This document shows, piece after piece, positions 17,210-24,915 of a DNA stretch of 64,000 bases. Where the stretch lies: contig CAYFPI010000003.1 of the NCBI GenBank assembly GCA_964344985.1, positions 47,481-111,480 on the forward strand, given 5' to 3'. The notes under the pieces are model-generated. The model was not told the origin of the DNA, did no database searches, and worked only from the letters and a program-made list of their open reading frames with translations. Position 1 is the first letter of the stretch. Each line of letters opens with the position of its first letter. A program made the position numbers and the translations under genes. The DNA comes from Thioglobus_A sp964344985. GTDB taxonomy: Bacteria; Pseudomonadota; Gammaproteobacteria; PS1; Pseudothioglobaceae.

Positions 17210-18601
17210 ATGAGTAAATTTATTGCAAAACCAGCAGCAACACTATCTGGCGATTTAAAAGTACCAGGTGATAAGTCAATTTCACACCGCTCCATTATGC
17301 TAGGATCGCTAGCCAGCGGTATAACTAAAGTAACTGGGTTTTTAGAAGGTGAAGATGCGCTGTCCACACTTAAAGCATTTCAGGCTATGGGCGTTAAAAT
17401 TGATCGAGAAGGCGATAGTGTTACCATTCACGGTGTTGGTATTAATGGATTGAAAAAACCGTCAGAGCCACTTAATTTGGGAAACTCTGGCACATCTATC
17501 AGGCTTATGTCTGGTATTTTGGCAGCGCAAGATTTTGATTCTGAGATGATTGGTGATGAGTCGCTCTCGAAGCGACCAATGGGTAGAGTGATTGATCCAC
17601 TACGTGAGATGGGTGCTGTTATTGATAGTAACGAAGGCAAACCACCACTCAAAGTCAAAGGCGGTCAAAAACTTAAAGGAATTAATTACGACCTTCCAGT
17701 TGCCTCTGCCCAGGTTAAATCTTGTGTGTTGTTGGCAGGTTTATATGCTGATGGGCAAACTTGTGTTACGGAGCCTGCTCCAACTCGTGATCATACAGAG
17801 CGCATGTTAAAAGGTTTGGGTTATAAGGTCAGTGTTACGGACAATAAAATGTGCTTAACTGGAGGTGGTGAGTTAACAGCTACTGAAATACAAGTGCCTA
17901 GTGACATTTCGTCTTCGGCATTTTTTATGGTGGCTGCAGCTATTGCCCCGCAGGCTGACATTACCCTAACTGGTGTTAATATTAATCCTACCAGAACCGG
18001 TGTGATTGATATTTTGAAATTAATGGGTGCTGACTTAAGTCTGTCGAATGAACGTGAAATTGGTGGTGAGTTATTGGCCGATATTAGAATTCGTTCATCA
18101 AAACTTAAGGGTATACAAATTCCAGAGTCGTTAGTGCCACTTGCAATTGACGAGTTTCCGGCTGTGTTTATTGCTGCGAGTTGTGCAACTGGTGAGACTG
18201 TTTTGACAGGTGCAAAAGAATTGCGCGTTAAAGAGTCTGACAGAATTCAGGTAATGGCTGACGGTTTGAATATTTTAGGNNNNNNNNNNGAACTTTTCAG
18301 AAAAGAGTCTGTTTCTGTTTCTGATTCTTTGTATGAGAGGGCTTGTAATTTTGCTGAAAGAATTTTAGGTATTGATAATGAAGTGCTTGAAGATGGCATT
18401 AAGATTCAAGGCGGTAGCTTTAAAGAACCGACAGATATAATTGAATCACACCATGATCACCGTATTTCAATGTCATTTGCAGTGGCGTCTCTTAGATGTG
18501 ATTATCCAATTGAAATTAATGGTGTAGATAATGTAATGACATCGTTCCCTAACTTTGTTGAACTAGCCAACTCAGCTGGAATGAGCATTATAGAAGTTTA
18601 A
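17210..18601 (+). CDS. aroA: 3-phosphoshikimate 1-carboxyvinyltransferase, containing an assembly gap
   Basis: EPSP synthase of the shikimate pathway. Recognisable motifs are D-K-S-I-S-H-R near 21, N-S-G-T-S-I-R-L near 92, R-P-M-G-R near 122, L-R-V-K-E-S-D-R-I near 340 and H-H-D-H-R-I-S-M-S near 420. As drawn, the frame is 463 residues, about 30 more than usual. The excess is exactly the segment 18280-18369, which includes ten N. Removing it joins ...G-L-N-I-L-G to I-D-N-E-V-L-E-D-G, which is the normal AroA sequence. The gene itself is probably intact in the organism. Confidence 0.93.
   Translation: MSKFIAKPAATLSGDLKVPGDKSISHRSIMLGSLASGITKVTGFLEGEDALSTLKAFQAMGVKIDREGDSVTIHGVGINGLKKPSEPLNLGNSGTSIRLMSGILAAQDFDSEMIGDESLSKRPMGRVIDPLREMGAVIDSNEGKPPLKVKGGQKLKGINYDLPVASAQVKSCVLLAGLYADGQTCVTEPAPTRDHTERMLKGLGYKVSVTDNKMCLTGGGELTATEIQVPSDISSSAFFMVAAAIAPQADITLTGVNINPTRTGVIDILKLMGADLSLSNEREIGGELLADIRIRSSKLKGIQIPESLVPLAIDEFPAVFIAASCATGETVLTGAKELRVKESDRIQVMADGLNILXXXXELFRKESVSVSDSLYERACNFAERILGIDNEVLEDGIKIQGGSFKEPTDIIESHHDHRISMSFAVASLRCDYPIEINGVDNVMTSFPNFVELANSAGMSIIEV
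18280..18369. other. Assembly gap plus suspect 80-base sequence inside aroA
   Basis: Ten N are followed by 80 bases that do not fit AroA. The segment is bounded by the direct repeat ATTTTAGG (18272-18279 and 18362-18369), as though two contig ends that should overlap were instead laid end to end. The extra residues (E-L-F-R-K-E-S-V...) have no counterpart in the family. Confidence 0.8.
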
Positions 18602-18611
18602 AAAAAGCAAT

Positions 18612-18640
18612 AAAAAAGGCGCTCATTGGGCGCCTTTTTT
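18612..18640. terminator. Bidirectional terminator between aroA and the DsrC-like gene
   Basis: AAAAAAGGCGC and GCGCCTTTTTT form an 11-base stem with a seven-base loop. It lies between convergent genes and can end both transcripts. Confidence 0.9.
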
Positions 18641-18663
18641 ATTAAGTAAAGTTAAGCTTTTGT

Positions 18664-18990
18664 TTAGTAGCCGCCTTTACGTCTTGTTTCTGGTAGACCT
18701 GCAACTTTACCAGCTTGCTTAGCAGGACCTTTAGGGAATAAAGCGTAAAGCTCTTTAGTTGTTAATTTACCATCCCAGTCAGCTTTCAAAGCTTTAACCA
18801 TGTTACGTTCGTTAGGCTGGTTAGCGTTGTTGTTAATGTATTCTTCACGTAGGAAGTTGATTAATTTGAAGCTATCATCAGTTAGTGTAACACCTTCTTC
18901 TTCTGCAATTTCGTGAGCAATGTCTTCGTTCCATTCATTAAGGTCCACTAAGTAACCGTGACCATCTCTTTCTAAATCAGCTAATGCCAT
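18664..18990 (-). CDS. DsrC/TusE/RspA superfamily protein lacking both redox cysteines
   Basis: A 108-residue protein with the DsrC fold signature: D-x-x-G-Y-L-V-D-L-x-E-W-N near 10-21, A-x-E-E-G-V-x-L-T-D, then L-x-x-L-F-P-K-G-P-A-K-Q-A-G-K-x-A-G-L-P. In true DsrC two C-terminal cysteines carry sulfur to and from DsrAB; TusE keeps only the last one. Here the upstream site is G94, the tail is E-T-R-R-K-G-G-Y, and the whole protein has no cysteine. It therefore belongs with the RspA-type (regulatory sulfur-related) members, and cannot relay persulfide. The ATG at 18990 follows TGGAGG. It is transcribed divergently from lepB and has its own terminator. Confidence 0.88.
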   Translation of the reverse strand: MALADLERDGHGYLVDLNEWNEDIAHEIAEEEGVTLTDDSFKLINFLREEYINNNANQPNERNMVKALKADWDGKLTTKELYALFPKGPAKQAGKVAGLPETRRKGGY

Positions 18991-19026
18991 TGTATTTTCC
19001 TCCAATGTGAAAAACTATAAAAAGAA

Positions 19027-19042
19027 GTTATTATATAATAAC
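19027..19042. promoter_or_regulatory. 16-base perfect palindrome between the DsrC-like gene and lepB
   Basis: GTTATTATATAATAAC is its own reverse complement. It lies 37 bases upstream of the DsrC-like start and 50 upstream of lepB, and contains a TATAAT on each strand. It could be an operator or simply overlapping -10 elements; in such AT-rich DNA chance is also possible. Confidence 0.35.
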
Positions 19043-19091
19043 AATCTTTTATTTTTCCTTTTTTTTATAAGGGTATTGGGGTTTTCTAAAT

Positions 19092-19976
19092 ATGACTATT
19101 GATAATGCAGCACCATTTTTTGCCTGGGATGTATCCTCTTGGCTAGCGTTGTTTTTAATAACTGCTTTTATTATTGTTAGTCTCGATCATTTGTTCTTTA
19201 ACAAATCATCAAGCTCTTCGGCGGCAAATGCAAAGAAAACAGGGTTGGCAAAATGGATTTATTTCATACTATTTTTGCGTTTTAACAAAAATGAAAAATA
19301 TGCCAATCGCCCTAAAATTGTTCAGTGGTCAGCTGAGTTTTTCCCAGTTTTATTATTGGTATTTGTCCTTCGAGGTTTTGTTGTAGAGCCTTTTAGAATC
19401 CCATCTAACTCAATGATGCCAACACTGTTAACAGGTGATTTTATTTTGGTATCTAAGTTTGATTATGGTATTACCATTCCGGTTATCAATAAAAAGATCG
19501 TTGAATTTAAAAAGCCAGATAGAGGTGATGCAGTTGTTTTTCGCTACCCTAATTATGAGAAAAACGCTCAATACAAAGGTGCTGATTTTATTAAACGTGT
19601 AGTCGGCATTCCAGGAGATACTGTTGTTTATCATAATGACCACCTACGTGTTAATGATACAAAAATAGCCTATGAAGATTTTGACGATTATCAAGGCGTT
19701 GAATCTGGAAAAGAGATGACAGGGTTTAAACATAAGCGCGAATTATTAGAAAATAACCCACACGATATTTTACTTGACCCTAATCAAACTTCACGTGGCG
19801 TGAAAGCTGTTGTACCACCGGGCCATTACTTTGTAATGGGAGATAATCGTTCTCGCAGTAGCGATTCTCGCTTTTGGGGTTTTGTGCCTGAATCTTATAT
19901 TATTGGCAAGGCGTTCGGCATCTGGATGCACTACGATGAGTCATTAAAACTAGATAGAATCGGTAGTTTTGATTAA
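19092..19976 (+). CDS. lepB: Signal peptidase I
   Basis: Membrane serine protease that removes signal peptides. The 294 residues have two N-terminal membrane segments (about 14-35 and 82-96), box B with the catalytic serine at P-S-N-S-M-M-P-T (S107), the lysine region F-I-K-R-V-V-G-I-P-G-D, and box E G-D-N-R-S-R-S-S-D-S-R-F-W-G. Usually lepA-lepB-rnc-era are adjacent in gammaproteobacteria. Here lepB is alone, 9.5 kb from rnc and 14.5 kb from lepA. Confidence 0.95.
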   Translation: MTIDNAAPFFAWDVSSWLALFLITAFIIVSLDHLFFNKSSSSSAANAKKTGLAKWIYFILFLRFNKNEKYANRPKIVQWSAEFFPVLLLVFVLRGFVVEPFRIPSNSMMPTLLTGDFILVSKFDYGITIPVINKKIVEFKKPDRGDAVVFRYPNYEKNAQYKGADFIKRVVGIPGDTVVYHNDHLRVNDTKIAYEDFDDYQGVESGKEMTGFKHKRELLENNPHDILLDPNQTSRGVKAVVPPGHYFVMGDNRSRSSDSRFWGFVPESYIIGKAFGIWMHYDESLKLDRIGSFD

Positions 19977-20006
19977 CACCTAAGTAAGGCATTAACAATA
20001 AAAAAT

Positions 20007-20855
20007 CTAGTTGATGTGCTTTAGAATGTTGTCTAAATCATCTTGAGACTTATAATGGATAACAATCTTTCCTTTGTTGCCATTAGCTTTGATCTCGGTT
20101 TTTGATTCAAGTGTCTTTGTTAATGATTTCATTAACTCAGAGATGTGTGGCTCAATAGACGATACGGTTTTAGGTTTTGGATTGAGTGAGCGTTTAACCA
20201 GCTCCTCTGTTTGACGAACCGATAAAGATCTTGAAATAACTTGATTGGCAACATCAAGCTGAGCATCCTCATCCAAAGATAGCAGCGCTCTTGCATGACC
20301 CATTTCTATTTTTCCATCACCAAGTAAATCTTTAACGCCGTCGCTAAGTTGCAATAGGCGAATTAAATTACTAACACTAGAGCGAGATCTGCCTACAACA
20401 TTTGAAATCTCCCCATGTGTCATTTGAAAATCGTCAATTAGTTGTTGTAGTGCTTTAGCCTCTTCTAGTGGTGTTAAAGATTCACGTTGAATATTTTCAA
20501 TAAGACCAATGGCTAGAGCGACTTGGTCGCTAATTTCACGAACAATAACAGGCACTTCATTAAGTCCGGCAATTTGTGCAGCGCGCCAACGACGCTCGCC
20601 TGCAATAATTTCGTATTTATCGTAAGTAATTTTTCTAACAACCAGAGGTTGAATAACGCCTTGAGAAGTGATTGAGGCCGCTAATTCGTTGAGTGTATCT
20701 GGGTCAATGTCATCACGCGGTTGGAGTTTACCTCTTTGCAGTTCGTCAACGTTCAGCATTTTCATACCATTATTGCTTGCCTGCTCGTCAGATCCCTCTG
20801 ATACCTGCCCTAGAAGAATATCTAGACCTCGACCTAATTTTGAAATTTTTGCCAT
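20007..20855 (-). CDS. parB: Chromosome partitioning protein ParB
   Basis: CTPase and parS-binding protein that loads onto the origin region for segregation. The 282 residues contain L-R-P-x-D-type box I (L-Q-P-R-D-D near 43), the CTP-binding G-E-R-R-W-R-A-A near 85, E-N-I-Q-R-E near 118 and the helix-turn-helix around 140-165 (M-G-H-A-R-A-L-L after it). parA ends one base before this gene starts. I saw no 16-base parS consensus in the window. Confidence 0.95.
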   Translation of the reverse strand: MAKISKLGRGLDILLGQVSEGSDEQASNNGMKMLNVDELQRGKLQPRDDIDPDTLNELAASITSQGVIQPLVVRKITYDKYEIIAGERRWRAAQIAGLNEVPVIVREISDQVALAIGLIENIQRESLTPLEEAKALQQLIDDFQMTHGEISNVVGRSRSSVSNLIRLLQLSDGVKDLLGDGKIEMGHARALLSLDEDAQLDVANQVISRSLSVRQTEELVKRSLNPKPKTVSSIEPHISELMKSLTKTLESKTEIKANGNKGKIVIHYKSQDDLDNILKHIN

Positions 20856-20856
20856 A

Positions 20857-21627
20857 TTAATTGATACTTGTTTTTCTAATTACTTCACTTGCGAGTGAAA
20901 CATACGAAATTGCCCCTTTAGATGATCTTGCATAGCTGATTGCAGCCTGGCCAAAACTTGGCGCTTCTGCCAATTTTACATTTCTTGGAACAATGGTTTT
21001 AAAGACTTTGTGTGAAAAGTATTGTTGCAACTGTATTGACACTTCGTTAGATAAATTGTTGCGATTGTCATACATGGTTCTTACCAGTCCGGTTATTTCT
21101 AAATCTGGATTGGTTGTTGCTTTAATTTTCTCAATGGTTTGCATTAGTGCGCTCAGCCCTTCTAGCGCATAGTATTCACATTGCATCGGTATAACAATGC
21201 CATTTGATGCAGTGAATGCATTAATAGTAAGCATGTTTAAAGAGGGAGGGCAGTCGATAATAATATAATCATATTCATTTCGAACTGTGTGAATGGCTTC
21301 TTTGAGTCTATATTCTGAGTTTTCTGCTTTTAATAAAGCTACTTCGGCTGCAATTAAATCGGTGTTGGAGCCCAATACATCAATACCTGATTCATCAACA
21401 TGAACAATAGCATCAGTAATTTTGCATTCGTTTAATAACAATTCGCAAACAGAATTATCAAGACCATATTTATCAACACCACAACCCATGGTTGCGTTTC
21501 CTTGTGGATCAATATCAATCAGTAGTACGCGTTTCTTAATCGCTTTTAAAGCAGCGCTCAAATTAACAGCGGTTGTGGTTTTACCCACACCACCTTTTTG
21601 ATTTGCAATAGAAAGCGTAATGGCCAT
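20857..21627 (-). CDS. parA: Chromosome partitioning ATPase ParA (Soj)
   Basis: Deviant Walker-A ATPase of 256 residues: K-G-G-V-G-K-T-T-T at 11-19, D-x-D-P-Q-G-N near 39 and D-C-P-P-S-L near 124. The short N-terminus marks it as a chromosomal, not plasmid type Ia, ParA. It is the middle gene of ctpA-parA-parB on the minus strand. The usual neighbours gidA/gidB (mnmG/rsmG) are not in this window, so the cluster has been moved or ends here. Confidence 0.95.
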   Translation of the reverse strand: MAITLSIANQKGGVGKTTTAVNLSAALKAIKKRVLLIDIDPQGNATMGCGVDKYGLDNSVCELLLNECKITDAIVHVDESGIDVLGSNTDLIAAEVALLKAENSEYRLKEAIHTVRNEYDYIIIDCPPSLNMLTINAFTASNGIVIPMQCEYYALEGLSALMQTIEKIKATTNPDLEITGLVRTMYDNRNNLSNEVSIQLQQYFSHKVFKTIVPRNVKLAEAPSFGQAAISYARSSKGAISYVSLASEVIRKTSIN

Positions 21628-21630
21628 TAA

Positions 21631-22968
21631 TTACTTATCTAGAATAACCAAAGCCTTTAAAAGATTAGAGGCCTCATGAACAAAGTAATCTTTTTTAAGT
21701 TTTTCAATGGTTTTTTTATCTTGTTCTTCTTGATTCTTTTCTTGAGATTTTATAATTTCATCTTCTGACATTTTGCTTGGATCTTCTTGTTCAAGATGGC
21801 CATTAAGATCACCTTCTTTAATGTCGATCACTGATTCTTCTTTTTCATTCTCAAGACTGATATTTTTTAGAAAAATATCAGGCTCAATACCTTTAGCTTG
21901 AATAGATCTGCCATTAGGTGTGTAGTACCTAGCAGTAGTTACTTTAAGGCCATAACCTTTATCTAGTTCTACAATAGTTTGTACAGAGCCTTTTCCAAAT
22001 GATGTGCTCCCCATAATAATTGCACGCTTATGATCTTGCAACGCACCCGCAACAATTTCAGAGGCACTGGCTGACCCTTCATTAATTAATACAACAATAG
22101 GTGAGCCAAGCATTACATCACCGCGCTCAGTTTTAAACTTTAAATTAGAGCTAGGGATTCTTCCTTTGGTGTAAACCACAAGACCTGCTTCATCAATAAA
22201 TAGGTTTGACACATCAACAGCACCATTTAAAACACCGCCTGGATTATTGCGAAGGTCAAGAATGAGCGATTTAAGATAATCTCCATTTTCTTTAACAAGC
22301 TTATCTAGAGTCTTTTTAAGTAGTTCGGCTGTTGGTCCTTGAAAGCTAGAAATACGCACATAGCCAATACCGTCTTCAAGTAAATAACCCTTAACAGAAA
22401 TAATTGTTATGATTTCACGAGTAATGGTAACTTTAAAAGGTTTTTGCTCTTTACGTGATATGGTGATTTGAATATCGGTACCAGGTTCGCCACGCATTAG
22501 TTCAACACCTTCTTCTAAAGTCATGTCTTGTACGGGCTTATCGCCAATTTTTATAATTAAGTCACCTGCTTGAATGCCGGCTTTATAGGCGGGCGTGTCA
22601 TCAATGGGAGAGATTACTTGGATTGAGTCATCCTTTTTGCTAATAACAATACCCAGTCCGCCAAACTTACCTGAGGCACTTTCCATTAAGTCTTTCTGCT
22701 CCTTAGGCTCTAAGTAAACTGAATGAGGATCAAGTCCACTCACCATACCTTTGATGGCATTATTAAACAATTCTTTGTTATCTACATCGTCAACATACAG
22801 TTGTTTTATGTCACTAAAAACAACTGTAAATTCTTCTAAGTCTTTAAAGAAAGCTTCCAGTCTTTGTTTGTCATTTTCAGACTTAGAAAATGCAACAGTG
22901 CTAGCACCAAATAGGGTGAAAAACAGTGCTAAAAATAATGGATATTTAAAAAAATTAAAGAAAGTCAT
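21631..22968 (-). CDS. ctpA: C-terminal processing peptidase CtpA (S41 family)
   Basis: Periplasmic tail-specific serine protease. The 445 residues start with a hydrophobic signal segment (about 5-28), followed by an S41 N-terminal region, a PDZ domain near 90-165 (G-G-L-G-I-V then P-A-x-x-A-G-I-x-x-G-D), and the catalytic domain with N-E-G-S-A-S-A-S-E-I (nucleophile Ser) and F-G-K-G-S-V-Q (general-base Lys). The last 65 residues are very rich in Glu and Lys and probably disordered or coiled. It is three bases upstream of parA, an unusual operon partner. Confidence 0.92.
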   Translation of the reverse strand: MTFFNFFKYPLFLALFFTLFGASTVAFSKSENDKQRLEAFFKDLEEFTVVFSDIKQLYVDDVDNKELFNNAIKGMVSGLDPHSVYLEPKEQKDLMESASGKFGGLGIVISKKDDSIQVISPIDDTPAYKAGIQAGDLIIKIGDKPVQDMTLEEGVELMRGEPGTDIQITISRKEQKPFKVTITREIITIISVKGYLLEDGIGYVRISSFQGPTAELLKKTLDKLVKENGDYLKSLILDLRNNPGGVLNGAVDVSNLFIDEAGLVVYTKGRIPSSNLKFKTERGDVMLGSPIVVLINEGSASASEIVAGALQDHKRAIIMGSTSFGKGSVQTIVELDKGYGLKVTTARYYTPNGRSIQAKGIEPDIFLKNISLENEKEESVIDIKEGDLNGHLEQEDPSKMSEDEIIKSQEKNQEEQDKKTIEKLKKDYFVHEASNLLKALVILDK

Positions 22969-23071
22969 AATATAGTTATTTACTTATAGAAAGTTTAAAT
23001 ATAATACTGTGAAAATAAGTAGTATTATTTTGAATTTTACTTGGTTTTGTTTTTATTAAATGGGGAAAAAA

Positions 23072-23680
23072 ATGAGAAGATTAAAAGTATTTTTATTAAG
23101 TGTGTTGATGGCTTTTTCTTTCACTTCTATCGCAGAAGAAGAGGTTGTACAAGAAGCACCTAAAAAAGAAGTTCAAAATAATGGCCCAGTTCAAGCCATT
23201 CAAACGGCTATTGTTAAGCTTAACCAATTAACCAAAGCAGCTATTTATTCCCCGCGCTTGTTAAATACATTGGTCGAGCAAGAAGTTGCGCCGTTATTTG
23301 ATTTTGATCATATTGCTGATGAGGTATTGCTAGTGGTTAATGATCGTATGGACACCGAAGAAAAAATCTACTTTACCAACAAGCTTAAGAAAAATATTGT
23401 TAGTGCATTATTAGCCAAATTATCTCAAGCAAGATCAACTTCTTTCCAATTTATTTCTGCAAGACCAATGATGGGTGGCTCAATTGCGGTTCAATTAAAA
23501 GTAAATGGCTATTCACCGTACGGCATTTATATTGATCTACTCTTCCATCAAAATTCTAACAAAGAGTGGAAGATTTTTGATGTAGTATTAAATAACGATA
23601 GTTTGACGAACTACTATCAAAAAATGGTATTAATTAAAATTAGAAGATACGGCATCTACGGCATGCTGGGCAGACTTTAA
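23072..23680 (+). CDS. MlaC/Ttg2D-family periplasmic phospholipid-binding protein
   Basis: About 202 residues with a signal peptide (R-R-L-K-V-F-L-L-S-V-L-M-A-F-S-F-T-S-I-A). The mature part has L-V-E-Q-E-V-A-P-L-F-D-F-D-H-I-A and Y-G-I-Y-I-D-L-L-F-H, as in the toluene-tolerance Ttg2D/MlaC family that shuttles phospholipids between membranes. I prefer the ATG at 23072 because GGGGA sits just upstream; the in-frame ATG at 23060 would use those bases as codons. No MlaFED genes are adjacent, and a second family member lies beside murA, so this may be a specialised paralogue. Confidence 0.8.
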   Translation: MRRLKVFLLSVLMAFSFTSIAEEEVVQEAPKKEVQNNGPVQAIQTAIVKLNQLTKAAIYSPRLLNTLVEQEVAPLFDFDHIADEVLLVVNDRMDTEEKIYFTNKLKKNIVSALLAKLSQARSTSFQFISARPMMGGSIAVQLKVNGYSPYGIYIDLLFHQNSNKEWKIFDVVLNNDSLTNYYQKMVLIKIRRYGIYGMLGRL

Positions 23681-23701
23681 ATCTTAGGGAGAGGATTTAT
23701 T

Positions 23702-24016
23702 ATGAGTGAAATGACACTATTAGAAAAAGAAGAAGATATTGAAAAAGCAACCAAAGCTTTAAAGGCTATGGCTCATCCACTGCGTTTAAAGATTTTATGC
23801 GCATTGAAAAATGAAGAAATGCCAGTACTTGAAATTGTTAAACAAGTAGGCTCTTCACAATCTAATATTTCTCAGCATATTGACATTCTTAGAACTAAAG
23901 AGATTGTTGAATCACGGCGCGATGGTAACAAGATTTTGTGTAAAGTTAAAGATGCAAAAATCCTTAAACTTGTTGCCAATATGCAAGCTGTCTTTTGTAC
24001 AGCAGACGACGTTTAA
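23702..24016 (+). CDS. ArsR-family regulator, SqrR/BigR-like persulfide sensor
   Basis: A 104-residue winged-helix repressor with A-M-A-H-P-L-R-L-K-I-L-C near 22-33 and the recognition helix S-Q-S-N-I-S-Q-H-I. It lacks the metal-site ELCVCDL motif of ArsR/SmtB metal sensors. It has cysteines at 33, 80 and 99. C33 and C99 are 66 residues apart, the spacing of the dithiol pair in the sulfide-responsive regulators SqrR and BigR (41/107, 42/108; established knowledge). A role as a sulfane-sulfur sensor is inferred. Strong GGGAGAGG ribosome-binding site; tRNA-Arg and lgt follow. Confidence 0.82.
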   Translation: MSEMTLLEKEEDIEKATKALKAMAHPLRLKILCALKNEEMPVLEIVKQVGSSQSNISQHIDILRTKEIVESRRDGNKILCKVKDAKILKLVANMQAVFCTADDV

Positions 24017-24052
24017 TCAGGAATAAGCATCCTACTACTTTCGCATCATTAT

Positions 24053-24129
24053 GCGCTCGTAGCTCAGCTGGATAGAGTGTTGGCCTCCGAAGCCAAATGT
24101 CGGGTGTTCGAATCACCTCGAGCGCACCA
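24053..24129 (+). tRNA. tRNA-Arg (anticodon CCG)
   Basis: 77 bases including an encoded CCA. Acceptor GCGCTCG pairs with CGAGCGC. The D-arm has AGCTCAGCTGGATAGAGT, the anticodon stem TTGGC/GCCAA encloses the loop CTCCGAA, and the T-loop is GTTCGAATC. Reads CGG codons. Only three bases separate the CCA end from the lgt start codon. Confidence 0.96.
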
Positions 24130-24132
24130 ATC

Positions 24133-24915
24133 ATGATTTATCCAAATATTAATCCAATCGCTCTAGACTTAGGTTTTGTACAAATCTATTGGTATGGATT
24201 AATGTATCTTTTGGCATTTTTGGCCGCTTATTTGTTGGCTAATTATCGAGCCAAAAAACTTAACAACTGGAATAAACAACAAATAGAAGATATGATCTTT
24301 TACGGCGCCATTGGTGTTGTTGTGGGCGGTCGTTTGGGTTATATGTTGTTTTATAATCTGCCAAATTTCTTATCTGATCCGCTTTCTATTTTTGCCATTC
24401 AGGGTGGTGGCATGTCATTCCATGGCGGATTTTTGGGTGTACTATTGACCATGGTTTTGTTTAATCGAAAATACAACAAAACTTTTTTCGCCACAATGGA
24501 TTTTGTTGCACCACTGGTGCCATTAGGGCTTGGTTTTGGCAGGATGGGTAATTTTATTAACGGAGAGCTTTGGGGTAAGGTAACAAGTAGTCCGCTGGGT
24601 ATGTATATTCAAGAGCAAGGCGTAAGTCGTTATCCATCGCAATTGTATGAGGCATTTTTAGAAGGCTTGGTGCTGTTTATTATTCTTTGGGTATTTAGCA
24701 ATAAGCCACGTCCACTAATGAGTGTGTCGGCATTATTTTTGATTTTTTACGGACTCTTTAGATTTATAATTGAATTCGTCCGAGTGCCAGATGTGCAGTT
24801 GGGTTATTTGGCTTTTGACTGGCTGACTATGGGGCAGATTTTGTCTCTACCTATGATTTTCTTAGGTGTTTATTTACTTTACAAAACAAACAAAAAACAT
24901 GAAAGCATATATTGA
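24133..24915 (+). CDS. lgt: Prolipoprotein diacylglyceryl transferase
   Basis: Inner-membrane enzyme that attaches diacylglycerol to the lipobox cysteine of prolipoproteins. The 260 residues have about seven membrane helices and the family signature G-L-G-F-G-R-M-G-N-F-I-N-G-E-L-W-G, plus W-Y-G-L-M-Y and R-x-P-S-Q-L-Y-E-A (R-Y-P-S-Q-L-Y-E-A). The ATG at 24133 begins the usual M-I-Y-P-N; a longer frame would start inside the tRNA. It overlaps thyA by 17 bases, the classic lgt-thyA pair. There is no Shine-Dalgarno because the tRNA occupies that space. Confidence 0.95.
   Translation: MIYPNINPIALDLGFVQIYWYGLMYLLAFLAAYLLANYRAKKLNNWNKQQIEDMIFYGAIGVVVGGRLGYMLFYNLPNFLSDPLSIFAIQGGGMSFHGGFLGVLLTMVLFNRKYNKTFFATMDFVAPLVPLGLGFGRMGNFINGELWGKVTSSPLGMYIQEQGVSRYPSQLYEAFLEGLVLFIILWVFSNKPRPLMSVSALFLIFYGLFRFIIEFVRVPDVQLGYLAFDWLTMGQILSLPMIFLGVYLLYKTNKKHESIY

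Noticed and set aside
20007..21627. parS sites near parAB
   Set aside because: No match to the 16-base TGTTTCACGTGAAACA consensus was seen in or around these genes; a computed search would be needed to exclude one elsewhere.
24097..24132. Longer lgt frame starting inside tRNA-Arg
   Set aside because: The start would lie in the anticodon/T-arm region; the family start M-I-Y-P at 24133 is clearly better.
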